A stretch of 64,000 bases of DNA from Halomonas sp. HL-93. Its GTDB lineage: Bacteria; Pseudomonadota; Gammaproteobacteria; Pseudomonadales; Halomonadaceae. The stretch is from positions 62,001 through 126,000 of the forward strand of contig NZ_LT593974.1 of NCBI RefSeq assembly GCF_900086985.1. The letters are read 5' to 3'. Under the pieces are notes generated by a model. It did not search any database. It was given only the letters and a program-made list of their open reading frames with translations, and had not been told where the DNA came from. Numbering within the stretch: the first letter of the stretch is position 1; each line of letters starts with the position of its first letter. Shown piece after piece: positions 18,005-24,996 of the stretch. Made by a program: the position numbers and the translations under genes.

Positions 18005-18586
18005 ATGATACATAACCCACCGAAAGTGCTGGTGTTTGCCGGCAGCGCCCGTGAAGGTTCACTCAATAAACAGCTGGCCCAACTCGCTGCAAAGCGTATT
18101 GACGCATTGGGTGGCCAAGCGACCTTCATTGATTTAAAAGATTATCCCTGCCCGTTGTTTGACGAAGACATTGAAGCGCAAGGCATGCTAGATAATGTGC
18201 TGAAACTGCGCGCTATCCTCGCCGAACATCAGGCGGTGTTTATCGCCTCTCCCGAGTACAACGGCTTTATTACGCCGCTACTCAAAAACACCTTGGACTG
18301 GCTATCCAGGCCTTACGGCGACACCCCAGGCCTTGGGCTTTTTGCCGGCAAGTGGGCAGCGCTGGTGGCGGCATCACCCGGTGGACTAGGCGGTATTCGC
18401 GCCATGCCGTTGGCGCAGCAGCTACTGGCCAACCTAAGCCTGACCGTGTTACCACAGCCGCTATCGCTTCCCCAGGCGGGCAGTGCATTCAACGACAGCG
18501 GCGCGCTGCATGATGCAGCCACCGGCCAAAAGCTTGATGTACTCTGCCAGCGCCTGGTCGATTCGCTGGCCAAAACGCACGGCTAA
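18005..18586 (+). CDS. NADPH-dependent FMN reductase family protein
   Basis: About 193 residues, flavodoxin-like fold. The phosphate-binding loop AGSAREGSLNKQLA and the flavin-binding SPEYNGFITPLLKNTLDWLSR are intact, as in ArsH/chromate reductase-like quinone or flavin reductases. The ATG at 18005 follows CAGGAG; the frame is open to 17984. Its stop overlaps the comM stop tail to tail. Confidence 0.9.
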   Translation: MIHNPPKVLVFAGSAREGSLNKQLAQLAAKRIDALGGQATFIDLKDYPCPLFDEDIEAQGMLDNVLKLRAILAEHQAVFIASPEYNGFITPLLKNTLDWLSRPYGDTPGLGLFAGKWAALVAASPGGLGGIRAMPLAQQLLANLSLTVLPQPLSLPQAGSAFNDSGALHDAATGQKLDVLCQRLVDSLAKTHG

Positions 18587-19134
18587 GTGCCTTTCAACAA
18601 CCTATCCAACTGCCGGTAGCCGATGGCTTCGATCAAGTGTGGTTGGATAGGCTTGGGTTCGCCCTGTAGGTCGGCCAGCGTCAGCGCAACGCGCAGCACG
18701 CGGTGGTAGGCGCGGGCGGAGAGCTTGAGCTTTTCCAACACCCCGGCAAGCCAGGCGCGCTCCTCGTCGTTTAGCGCGCAGGCGGTTTCCAGCGCTTTAC
18801 CACTCAGTTGGCTGTTGAGCGCGCCTCTTGCCATTTGCCGCTTACGGGCGGCCATCACACGCTGGCGAACGGCTTCTGACGATTCTCCCTGGGTTTGCGC
18901 GGTGAGTTGTTCTGGCGGTAGCGCCGGGACTTCCACCTGCAGGTCGATGCGATCCAGCAGCGGACCGGAAAGTCGTGCCTGATAGCGCTGGATTTGGCTG
19001 GCGGTGCACTGGCATCGCTGGCGCGGGTCGCCTAGATGCCCGCAGGGGCAGGGATTCATCGCCGCCACCAGCTGAAATTGCGCCGGATAGCGGCGCTCGT
19101 GGCTGGCGCGGGCGAGATGGATAGCGCCGGTTTC
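18583..19134 (-). pseudogene. comM: comM (Mg-chelatase-like ATPase), 3' fragment split by prophage
   Basis: The last 183 codons of comM, from the Glu codon at the insertion point to the TAG. It contains FQLVAAMNPCPCGHLGDP with the paired cysteines and the C-terminal Mg-chelatase domain (SARAYHRVLRVALTLADL). It has no start codon of its own. Joined to codons 1-319 of the 5' fragment it gives a 502-residue protein, close to the roughly 506 of known ComM. ComM is a hexameric helicase promoting branch migration in natural transformation. Confidence 0.95.
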
Positions 19135-19157
19135 GAATGGCAAGGGTATATACCAAA
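19110..19157. other. attL junction of the prophage
   Basis: Host comM sequence lies to the left, the phage arm to the right (19135-19157), and the crossover dinucleotide, read GA on the comM strand, at 19133-19134. Only these two bases are shared with attR at 29168-29169. Host codons continue in frame from this point. Confidence 0.85.
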
Positions 19158-19158
19158 C

Positions 19159-19749
19159 TTACATTGATAGCCTTGGTCTAGGGTATAAATCATTGTTTAA
19201 ATTAGCTTTTCTTCTATTTTGTAGCTTTAATATAGTATCGCTATCCTTCTGCCATTCTTTCCGCCAAAAATCTATCAGTCCGCTTTTCCTATCATCTAGC
19301 TCTCTGCTCTTCTCTGTGAACTTTCCATCCTCAAAGCGTCTAGTGCTTAAAATTATATGAACGTGCGGGTTGTCGTCGTTCTTGCCTTTGTGAATTGCGA
19401 ATTCATAAGCGACAAGGTGCTTTTTCTGTATTTTTTTACAGAAGTTGCGAGCTAATTTTCTAGCTTCTTTCTCGTCAATGTTTTTATCTAATGAACAAAG
19501 TAACTCGCGTTGTATAGTCGCGTCTTTTCGCTTTTCTGCTTTTTCAACTGTATTCCACAAATGTTCGCTGTCTCTAAATTGCTTGTCTGTTTCATAATGA
19601 ACAACATCTTTTTTATATTCAAAATTATATAATTGCTTTGTCTGCTCACAATACAATTCTTGTCCTGTTCTATATGCTGATGCTTTAATAGCACTATGGC
19701 CTTTCTTTCTGCTAAATGCTTTCGCTTCAAAACGACAAAATGCTTTCAT
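19159..19749 (-). CDS. MobA/MobL-type relaxase domain protein
   Basis: 196 residues, essentially only the relaxase domain. It shows the N-terminal FCRFEAKAFSRKKGHSAIKA, the likely catalytic Tyr26 in ASAYRTGQ, and the metal-binding histidines H120, H129 and H131 (NPHVHIILSTR). MobQ-class relaxases nick plasmid oriT by forming a phosphotyrosyl link. The usual C-terminal helicase or primase region is absent. The stop codon lies 24 bp from the attL crossover. In the circular form it would be directly upstream of the integrase in the same direction. A second HUH enzyme beside Rep is unusual for an inovirus. Confidence 0.85.
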   Translation of the reverse strand: MKAFCRFEAKAFSRKKGHSAIKASAYRTGQELYCEQTKQLYNFEYKKDVVHYETDKQFRDSEHLWNTVEKAEKRKDATIQRELLCSLDKNIDEKEARKLARNFCKKIQKKHLVAYEFAIHKGKNDDNPHVHIILSTRRFEDGKFTEKSRELDDRKSGLIDFWRKEWQKDSDTILKLQNRRKANLNNDLYPRPRLSM

Positions 19750-19784
19750 AAAATATATACCCTCTTTATTATTCTTATTGATAC

Positions 19785-19799
19785 ATTATAACATATTTC
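19785..19799 (-). promoter_or_regulatory. Extended -10 promoter of the relaxase gene
   Basis: On the minus strand the sequence ATATGTTATAATGT gives an extended -10 (TGT before TATAAT), about 40 bp before the relaxase ATG. The same core recurs in the two duplicated phage promoters near 24634 and 24968, suggesting shared promoter recognition. Confidence 0.55.
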
Positions 19800-19859
19800 T
19801 AATATATAAGTATGTTCTGCTCGCTTTTGACCTTTGTTTTATTTGTATATTCATTGAAT

Positions 19860-20013
19860 ATATAAAGCCCCTGCTGGGCCTTCGGAGAACACGGGCATTG
19901 GGACAATGCATAACCGTGCCTTAGAGACACATACGACAACTGTAAAGTTGCGGGATATAATATATAACAATGCTCGAAAATATATCATTTTTTAACGTGC
20001 AAGCGTTAAAAAA
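19860..20013. other. Structured intergenic region, candidate phage origin or packaging signal
   Basis: Within the 378-bp gap between the divergent relaxase and early coat genes lies a locally GC-richer patch with three hairpins: CACGG/CCGTG enclosing GCATT/AATGC (19890-19918), CAACT-GTAA-AGTTG (19937-19950), and a 10-bp stem TTTTTTAACG/CGTTAAAAAA (19988-20013). Filamentous phages keep the origin and packaging hairpins in such an intergenic region. The role here is inference from position and folding. Confidence 0.5.
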
Positions 20014-20059
20014 TCAATAACAAAGCAGAACTTCTATATATAAAAAATGCAAATAAAAC

Positions 20060-20090
20060 TTGACTTTTTAGTATAATAGTGTTACACTAT
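20060..20090 (+). promoter_or_regulatory. Promoter with palindromic operator ahead of the phage replication/coat genes
   Basis: TTGACT at 20060 could be a -35 box, and TATAAT occurs at 20072-20077. Overlapping it is a perfect 15-bp inverted repeat, ATAGTGTTACACTAT (20076-20090), well placed to act as a repressor operator. Transcription would proceed into the Cys-rich and gV-like genes. Confidence 0.5.
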
Positions 20091-20127
20091 ATCATAACAA
20101 AACAACAATAAGAAAAGGAGCTTACAT

Positions 20128-20274
20128 ATGAGCGATTGTTGCGAAAGATATACAGATAAAGAAACTAAACAATGCGTATTGTGCGGTTGTCACTCTAAAA
20201 ATGATGATGACTTTCAAGCTGTTGTTGAATACTTAAATACAAACTTTAATAATAAAAATGGAGAATTAAAATGA
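20128..20274 (+). CDS. Small cysteine-rich phage protein
   Basis: 48 residues starting MSDCCERYTDKETKQCVLCG, with five cysteines and one histidine (CC, CVLCGCH), suggesting a zinc-binding knuckle. AAAAGGAG lies eight bases before the ATG. Its TGA overlaps the ATG of the next gene (ATGA), so the two are translationally coupled. Function unknown; possibly a DNA-binding or regulatory partner of the ssDNA-binding protein. Confidence 0.7.
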   Translation: MSDCCERYTDKETKQCVLCGCHSKNDDDFQAVVEYLNTNFNNKNGELK

Positions 20275-20492
20275 TTATAGAATTACAAGAAGTTAACAAA
20301 CACCCAACAAAAGATTTTCTTATCGCTACTTATTGGATACAGCACGGAAACGATCTATATCCAACCAAATTTAATAGCATAGTTTCTGAGCAGTATAAAC
20401 CTGGACAGTATGAGATAGATTTTTCAAAGTCTACATACAAAAATAGGTATGGTCAGTTAACAATTGGAAACCTCGTTCTAAACGAAGTTTAA
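20271..20492 (+). CDS. Inovirus gV-like single-stranded DNA-binding protein
   Basis: 73 residues. The order of features resembles M13 gpV: NDLYPTKFNSIV aligns with its NEYPVLVKITL region, YKPGQYEIDFS with YAPGLYTVHLS, and YGQLTIGNLVL with the last beta-strands. gpV coats the phage single strand and switches replication to virion production. The match is by eye and weak in identity, but the position before the coat genes is the classical one. Confidence 0.7.
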   Translation: MIIELQEVNKHPTKDFLIATYWIQHGNDLYPTKFNSIVSEQYKPGQYEIDFSKSTYKNRYGQLTIGNLVLNEV

Positions 20493-20505
20493 AAGGAGAA
20501 TAATA

Positions 20506-20613
20506 ATGGCTGAATCTTCTACATTTATGATGCAAATTGCAGGTGGTATTTTGTTAGCTTATTTTGCGGGTTTCAGCTTTTCAGTTTCTAAGAAATTACT
20601 CAATATGATGTAG
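20506..20613 (+). CDS. Small membrane protein, candidate minor coat protein (pVII/pIX-like)
   Basis: 35 residues with one hydrophobic segment (AGGILLAYFAGFSFSV) and a short basic tail with two lysines. Strong AAAAGGAG before the ATG. The size and single helix match the pVII/pIX tip proteins of filamentous phages, and it sits between the gV-like gene and the pVIII-like gene as in M13. Sequence similarity alone cannot prove the role. Confidence 0.65.
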   Translation: MAESSTFMMQIAGGILLAYFAGFSFSVSKKLLNMM

Positions 20614-20690
20614 TTTTTAGGATGGTAAGCGTGGGGCTTACGACCGTTCTAGGCGGTTCCCTAGTAATCATAAGAAAAGGAGTTTTCATT

Positions 20691-20846
20691 ATGGAAGAAG
20701 GTGATACAAGTGCAGTTGAAACTATCGTTCTTGATAATATCTCAAGCATTGAGTCATTAGTTACAGTTGCTGTTCCAGCACTATTAGCTATTGTCGTTGT
20801 GATGGTTGGATTCAAGTATGGTAAGAGATTGCTTAACAAAGCTTAA
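20691..20846 (+). CDS. Major coat protein, pVIII-like, without leader peptide
   Basis: 51 residues: acidic N-terminus (MEEGDTSAVE), a hydrophobic helix (VAVPALLAIVVVMVGF) and a basic end (KYGKRLLNKA). This is the pattern and length of a mature filamentous-phage major coat protein. AAGAAAAGGAG precedes the ATG at 20691; the frame is open to 20622 but that start has no good ribosome-binding site. If 20691 is right, the protein is made without a cleaved signal, as in phage Pf3. A terminator follows directly. Confidence 0.8.
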   Translation: MEEGDTSAVETIVLDNISSIESLVTVAVPALLAIVVVMVGFKYGKRLLNKA

Positions 20847-20852
20847 TACCAG

Positions 20853-20875
20853 GGCGGGCATTGCCCGCCTTTTTT
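20853..20875 (+). terminator. Rho-independent terminator after the major coat gene
   Basis: A perfect 7-bp stem GGCGGGC/GCCCGCC with a three-base loop is followed by six T. Its position between the major coat gene and the pIII region is the same as the central terminator of M13, which keeps coat protein expression far above that of the minor proteins. Confidence 0.92.
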
Positions 20876-20893
20876 ATTAAACTACAAAACAAA

Positions 20894-20940
20894 TTTACCC
20901 GTTAAAAGGGGCCCCTTTGGGGTAAAGTTTAGACGGGAAA
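20894..20940. repeat. Nested palindrome between coat and adsorption genes
   Basis: A perfect 14-bp palindrome AAAGGGGCCCCTTT (20905-20918) sits within TTTACCC/GGGTAAA (20894-20926). An alternative longer pairing exists between CCCGT (20898) and ACGGG (20933). The two foldings are mutually exclusive. No T-run follows, so it is unlikely to be a simple terminator; it may be an origin, packaging or regulatory structure. Confidence 0.6.
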
Positions 20941-20971
20941 CTACACAAAAAAATAATAAAAGGGATTTTAA

Positions 20972-21115
20972 ATGACAAACGAGGAAATAATACAGCAGTT
21001 AACAGATTCAAACATTTTATTAGCACAGTCTAATGATGCATTAGAGATGTCTGTATATGCTTTAATTGCGGGCCTTGTTGCTTTCGCCTTTATATTGGGA
21101 ACTAAGGCGGGGTAA
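20972..21115 (+). CDS. Small phage membrane protein
   Basis: 47 residues: a polar, glutamine-rich N-terminal half (MTNEEIIQQLTDSNILLAQS) and a C-terminal hydrophobic helix (YALIAGLVAFAFILG) ending in KAG. The topology is like a coat protein but the acidic-hydrophobic-basic balance is weaker than in the pVIII-like protein. AAAAGGGA precedes the ATG. Candidate minor coat protein located just before the adhesin gene. Confidence 0.65.
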   Translation: MTNEEIIQQLTDSNILLAQSNDALEMSVYALIAGLVAFAFILGTKAG

Positions 21116-21119
21116 AACA

Positions 21120-22586
21120 ATGATTAAAAAAATCCTTACTCTACTATTTATATTAACTATTTTATACTCGCCTAGCATTTTCGCAAATGCTGCTGACTAT
21201 GATGCTTGCACAGGTCAAGAAGAAATAAGGTTTAGCGATGATGGTCCCGCTTCTTATAATATATATATGGGTATTCCACCTGTTGCTTTTGAAAGTGAAG
21301 GTTGCTATTTGGTTCCTGATTCAGATTCTGAGTGGAGTCACGGTTTAGATGATTACAGTTATTTTTTATTTAATGTAACTAAAATACCTGATGAAGAAGG
21401 CGATGGAACAGGAACAGGTACAGATGACACAGGCGACGACACAGGCACAGGTGATGAAGAGGATGATGGGACAGGGGCAGGTGAAGAGGAAGACACAGCA
21501 CAGTATGCTTGTCAGTCTCTCACTTTTGATTCATTAGACAGTACTGTTGATCGTTGTTTTGATTTAGAAGATAATTATAAAATTAATTCTTATTCTGATG
21601 TTTTATCATCAAATGCTGATTATTATATGTTGCCTGTTTTTAGATTTACTAATCCTAAAAATTTTGGTAGTTATATTGATGGTAATCTTTCTAAAAAAGT
21701 TTTATATGAATTAGATTCTTCTTGTCCTGACTTAACATTAAATGATTCTGGTGCTTATCGTGTCGCTGTTAGCTCTTATGGTTATGTTAAAGGTTTTTAT
21801 TCTTCAGGTTCTTCTATTACTAAAGGTGCGTATAAGTGGCCCAAAGGTTCTACTCATTACTGTTCAGGTCTTGATTCTCGTTTAAATCCCACTTCTTTTA
21901 GTGATTTTATAAATAGAATTAGCACTGAAGTTATTTTACCTAGTCTTGATGAGTCAACACCTTCCGAAGATGATGAATGTGAAATTGATGGCGTTCCTTG
22001 CGATGAATATGTTGATGACGACACAGGAGACGATACAGGCACAGACGACGGCACTGGCGATGATACAGGCACAGGAGACGACACAGGTGCAGACGACGGC
22101 ACTGGCGACGATACAGGCACAGACGACGGCACTGGTGGTGACACAGGCACAGGAGATGACACAGGAGACGAGACAGGCGGAACAGGAGGTGGCACAGATG
22201 AAGGCACAGGCGATGATGGCACTGATGAGGAACAAGGAGATGGTAACGGTGGAGACTGTTACACGATAGACGGTGAAGAAGTTTGCGATGATGGTTCTGA
22301 TGTTGATGTTTATCAATTAGCTGATGCTATGAAAGATGCCTGGGATGATGCTTTGCCTGATTTTCAAGAGTTGCCGGGTTATCAGTTTTTGTCCGGTTTT
22401 AGAGTTCCTGAAACTGACTTTGAATCTTGCCCTGCTATTGAGTTTTCTTTTTTAAGTCGTCTAGGTTTAGATGAAGAACAATACTCTTTCAATGTTCCCT
22501 GTTTTATTTATCAATTACTTAAAACTATGACATTAGTTTTTGCTATGTTTTTATCTTTAAAAATACTATTCAGAGGGGGTGAATAA
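21120..22586 (+). CDS. pIII-like adsorption protein
   Basis: 488 residues. A Sec signal peptide ends near residue 24 (SIFANA). Two cysteine-containing domains are separated by low-complexity linkers built of Asp, Thr, Gly and Glu: a short one near residues 95-127 and a long one of about 80 residues encoded at 22015-22255. A C-terminal domain ends in one membrane helix (MTLVFAMFLSLKILF). This matches the N1-linker-N2-linker-CT plan of pIII, which binds the host pilus and co-receptor; the linkers are acidic instead of the usual Gly/Ser type. ATG at 21120, not the upstream start. Confidence 0.82.
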   Translation: MIKKILTLLFILTILYSPSIFANAADYDACTGQEEIRFSDDGPASYNIYMGIPPVAFESEGCYLVPDSDSEWSHGLDDYSYFLFNVTKIPDEEGDGTGTGTDDTGDDTGTGDEEDDGTGAGEEEDTAQYACQSLTFDSLDSTVDRCFDLEDNYKINSYSDVLSSNADYYMLPVFRFTNPKNFGSYIDGNLSKKVLYELDSSCPDLTLNDSGAYRVAVSSYGYVKGFYSSGSSITKGAYKWPKGSTHYCSGLDSRLNPTSFSDFINRISTEVILPSLDESTPSEDDECEIDGVPCDEYVDDDTGDDTGTDDGTGDDTGTGDDTGADDGTGDDTGTDDGTGGDTGTGDDTGDETGGTGGGTDEGTGDDGTDEEQGDGNGGDCYTIDGEEVCDDGSDVDVYQLADAMKDAWDDALPDFQELPGYQFLSGFRVPETDFESCPAIEFSFLSRLGLDEEQYSFNVPCFIYQLLKTMTLVFAMFLSLKILFRGGE

Positions 22587-22588
22587 AT

Positions 22589-22924
22589 ATGCCATTATTT
22601 TTAATAATTCCGCTAGTTGTGGCTGGCTCTTCAGGTCTTTTATTTTTAGTTGATTATTTTATACCGGGCACTGTTTACAGTTTAGCTTATACAGTTACTT
22701 CAACAATGCTTGATTTTGTTCAGTATCTTTTAAGTTTTATCGATAGTGATGTTTTGATGACTTATACAGTCCATAATTTACTTCTACAAGTTCCTGAACC
22801 TATTCTCCAAGCTTTTAATGCCATGGGTTTGCCAACAGCTTTCAAGATAATATTAACAGCTTATTTAATAAAGATTGCTTTAAGAATAATTGGCTCTTTT
22901 ATACCATTTTTTAAGTTTAACTAA
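22589..22924 (+). CDS. pVI-like minor coat protein
   Basis: 111 residues, highly hydrophobic, with three predicted membrane helices (LFLIIPLVVAGSSGLLFLV, a central segment, and FKIILTAYLIKIALRIIG). Size, hydropathy and position between the pIII-like and Zot genes match pVI/DUF2523-type inovirus proteins, which cap the virion with pIII. It begins two bases after the pIII-like stop, so translation is probably coupled. Confidence 0.75.
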   Translation: MPLFLIIPLVVAGSSGLLFLVDYFIPGTVYSLAYTVTSTMLDFVQYLLSFIDSDVLMTYTVHNLLLQVPEPILQAFNAMGLPTAFKIILTAYLIKIALRIIGSFIPFFKFN

Positions 22925-22942
22925 TAATAAAAAGGATTTTAT

Positions 22943-24346
22943 ATGATTACACTAATAGAAGGATTGCCAGGGGCTGGTAAAAGCTACGAAGCAACTACAA
23001 AACACGTATTACCTGCTCTTGTTAGAAAAGCAGGACAAGAGAAAGATAAAGGCAAGTTTCAAGCTTTAAAAGACAGTTTTCTTGCTTTCTTTCCAAAAAA
23101 GAATAAAGCTGATGATGATGAAGCTCGTTATATAGTTACTAACCTCCCCTTAAATCTTGAATATATTGAACAACAAGGTTATGACACGAGCTATATAATA
23201 AAGCTAGAAGCTAAAAGAATTAACGGCGTTGCACATCGTCCCTTCTCTTTTCTTTCTGATATTACTGACTATGAAAATATGAAAGTTAAAGAAAATGGTC
23301 TTGGACCTCTATATATTATTGATGAGTGTCAAATTGTCTTTCCTTCTTCCTCTCCTTCTGATGATACATACAGAGACTTTGAGAATTGGTTTACTGAACA
23401 TAGACATTCAAGTTCTGATGTTGTTTTAATAACTCAAAACTGGGATCAAATCAATAAAAAAATTGCTAAACTAACACAAGTAAAAAAGAGGCTTAAAAAA
23501 TTAAATAATTTGTCTTTAAATAATTCTTATAAAGCTTTTTATTTTGATAATGTTCGTTTGTCTTCTGCTAATTCTACATATAGACAAGAAATGAGAAAAT
23601 ATAAAAAAGAGTATTTTGGTTTTTATAGTAGTTATACGAAGGGTGGAAACGGTGAAGCAGGTATTCAAGACCAGAAAGCTGTCTGGCGAAACTGGAAAGT
23701 TTATTTTGCTGTTGCATTTATAGCTTATGCAATATACAAAGCTCTTGGCATTGATACTTCTATTTTTACAGGTCAACAAGATGAAATTGTTGAAAGTAAT
23801 TCAGATACTGAGTTAAAACAGGAATTATCATCTCGTTCTTTAAAAGCTGAGCAAGCGATATTGAATGCACCGCCTCCTTCATCTGAGTCATTGCCTTCTC
23901 CCGAGCCTGAACAGTGCGAACACCCGCTTTCTGATTATGATTTTACTTATAGTCATACAATAGACGAAAGGCACTATTTCGATGTTTATAAAAATGGTTC
24001 TTCTTTACTTACTGTTGTTAGTTCTACACAATTGAGACACCACAACTATATATTAAGCTCTATTTATTTTGAAGATGTTAAAGATGTTTATAAAAAACAA
24101 TATAAAGACCCTGGCACTGCAAGGATGGGGGAGTCGTTAGTTAAAAATGTAAAAGTCTACGAGAAAGCAGACATATTCAGTGCAGTTTTAAAATATAAAG
24201 ATTGTCCTGATTTTTCTTCTGTGATTACTCATATAAATGACAAACAATATAGTAACTCCTCTGTTTCTGATTTTGATTCAACTCCTATTTCTGACGATGA
24301 AAATGGAAACCAACAAGGTTCATTATTAGATGTTTTTAATCAATAA
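22943..24346 (+). CDS. Zot/pI-family phage assembly ATPase
   Basis: 467 residues. The cytoplasmic ATPase domain has Walker A GLPGAGKS at residues 7-14 and Walker B LYIIDE near 123-128, the usual Zot-domain order. One membrane helix (VYFAVAFIAYAIYKALG, about 253-269) is followed by a periplasmic domain with two cysteines. pI/Zot proteins assemble and extrude filamentous virions through the envelope. The Zot name comes from Vibrio CTX phage; no toxin role is implied here. Confidence 0.93.
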   Translation: MITLIEGLPGAGKSYEATTKHVLPALVRKAGQEKDKGKFQALKDSFLAFFPKKNKADDDEARYIVTNLPLNLEYIEQQGYDTSYIIKLEAKRINGVAHRPFSFLSDITDYENMKVKENGLGPLYIIDECQIVFPSSSPSDDTYRDFENWFTEHRHSSSDVVLITQNWDQINKKIAKLTQVKKRLKKLNNLSLNNSYKAFYFDNVRLSSANSTYRQEMRKYKKEYFGFYSSYTKGGNGEAGIQDQKAVWRNWKVYFAVAFIAYAIYKALGIDTSIFTGQQDEIVESNSDTELKQELSSRSLKAEQAILNAPPPSSESLPSPEPEQCEHPLSDYDFTYSHTIDERHYFDVYKNGSSLLTVVSSTQLRHHNYILSSIYFEDVKDVYKKQYKDPGTARMGESLVKNVKVYEKADIFSAVLKYKDCPDFSSVITHINDKQYSNSSVSDFDSTPISDDENGNQQGSLLDVFNQ

Positions 24347-24664
24347 TTATTTCTATATGTAAATGAGAACTATCTAAATTGTTTTTTAACTATTATGTTT
24401 TAATTTATAATTTATTCGTATTTTATTAAGTTTAAAAGCTTTGTTTATTACATCGCTTATTTTTATGCCTGTTTTAAATCAATCTTTATATTATCATTTG
24501 CTAATAATTATCATTAACTGATGCTAATATAAATCATTCCTTTTATTTATAATATTAAAATATTGCGCGAATTATGTTAACTATCACAATTAAATCAAAA
24601 AAGCAAACAAATGAAGGGATTTATATGTTATAATGTTTTTACATAATAAAAAAGGAGAAAGATA
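24347..24664. other. AT-rich phage regulatory intergenic region
   Basis: About 320 bp without a gene. It contains two copies of an 18-bp motif, TTGCTAATAATTATCATT (24498) and ATGCTAATATAAATCATT (24521), matching at 14 of 18 positions 23 bp apart, followed by the first copy of the duplicated promoter module. The spaced repeats could be regulator sites or origin iterons. Confidence 0.5.
24563..24634 (+). promoter_or_regulatory. Duplicated phage promoter module, copy 1
   Basis: An upstream box TTGCGCGAATTATGTTAA (24563) and an exact 28-bp block ending in TGTTATAAT (24607-24634) are 44 bp apart, start to start. The same pair recurs at 24897-24968 with identical spacing. The end is an extended -10 promoter and there is no good -35, so an activator or repressor probably acts at the upstream box. 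It drives the small HTH gene. Confidence 0.75.
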
Positions 24665-24838
24665 ATGTTATTATTCAAAGAAATGTCAGACGAAAGAAAA
24701 AAAGAAGTTATTGAGTTTATTATAAATAATAAAAATGAAAAGCCGGAGGTTATTGCTAAGCGTTTTAATTTAAAAACTCCAAAAATCAAGAGCTTACAAA
24801 GAAAGCATTTGAAGAAAGCTTCTACGTATGGTTTTTAA
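24665..24838 (+). CDS. Small helix-turn-helix protein, candidate phage regulator
   Basis: 57 residues, basic. The segment KPEVIAKRFNLKTPKIKSLQ reads as a helix-turn-helix (homeodomain-like) DNA-binding unit. AAAAGGAG precedes the ATG. It lies exactly between the two copies of the duplicated promoter module, so autoregulation and control of the following genes is a reasonable inference. It is the only obvious DNA-binding regulator in the prophage. Confidence 0.65.
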   Translation: MLLFKEMSDERKKEVIEFIINNKNEKPEVIAKRFNLKTPKIKSLQRKHLKKASTYGF

Positions 24839-24896
24839 TAAATAAAATATGTCTTCTTTACATAATTTTAATTATATAAAGAAGATGTATAAAGTT

Positions 24897-24968
24897 TTGC
24901 GTGAATAGTGTTAATTTTACCAAGTAATTAAATATATTTAACAAATGAAGGGATTTATATGTTATAAT
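24897..24968 (+). promoter_or_regulatory. Duplicated phage promoter module, copy 2
   Basis: Second copy: upstream box TTGCGTGAATAGTGTTAA at 24897 and the exact 28-bp block ending TGTTATAAT at 24941-24968. Spacing equals copy 1. Transcription would run into the early small genes and probably on into rep. Confidence 0.75.
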
Positions 24969-24996
24969 ATATAAACAATAAAAAAAGGAGCTATAT

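Noticed and set aside
20622..20690. Upstream extension of the major coat frame as a 23-residue leader peptide
   Set aside because: No proper ribosome-binding site at 20622, no signal-cleavage motif, and a strong site before 20691.
21857..22316. Long overlapping frames on both strands over the pIII linker
   Set aside because: They are by-products of the repetitive Asp-Thr-Gly codons.
22943..24346. Zot gene as a virulence toxin
   Set aside because: The family is the pI assembly ATPase of filamentous phages; the sequence gives no evidence of a secreted toxin fragment.
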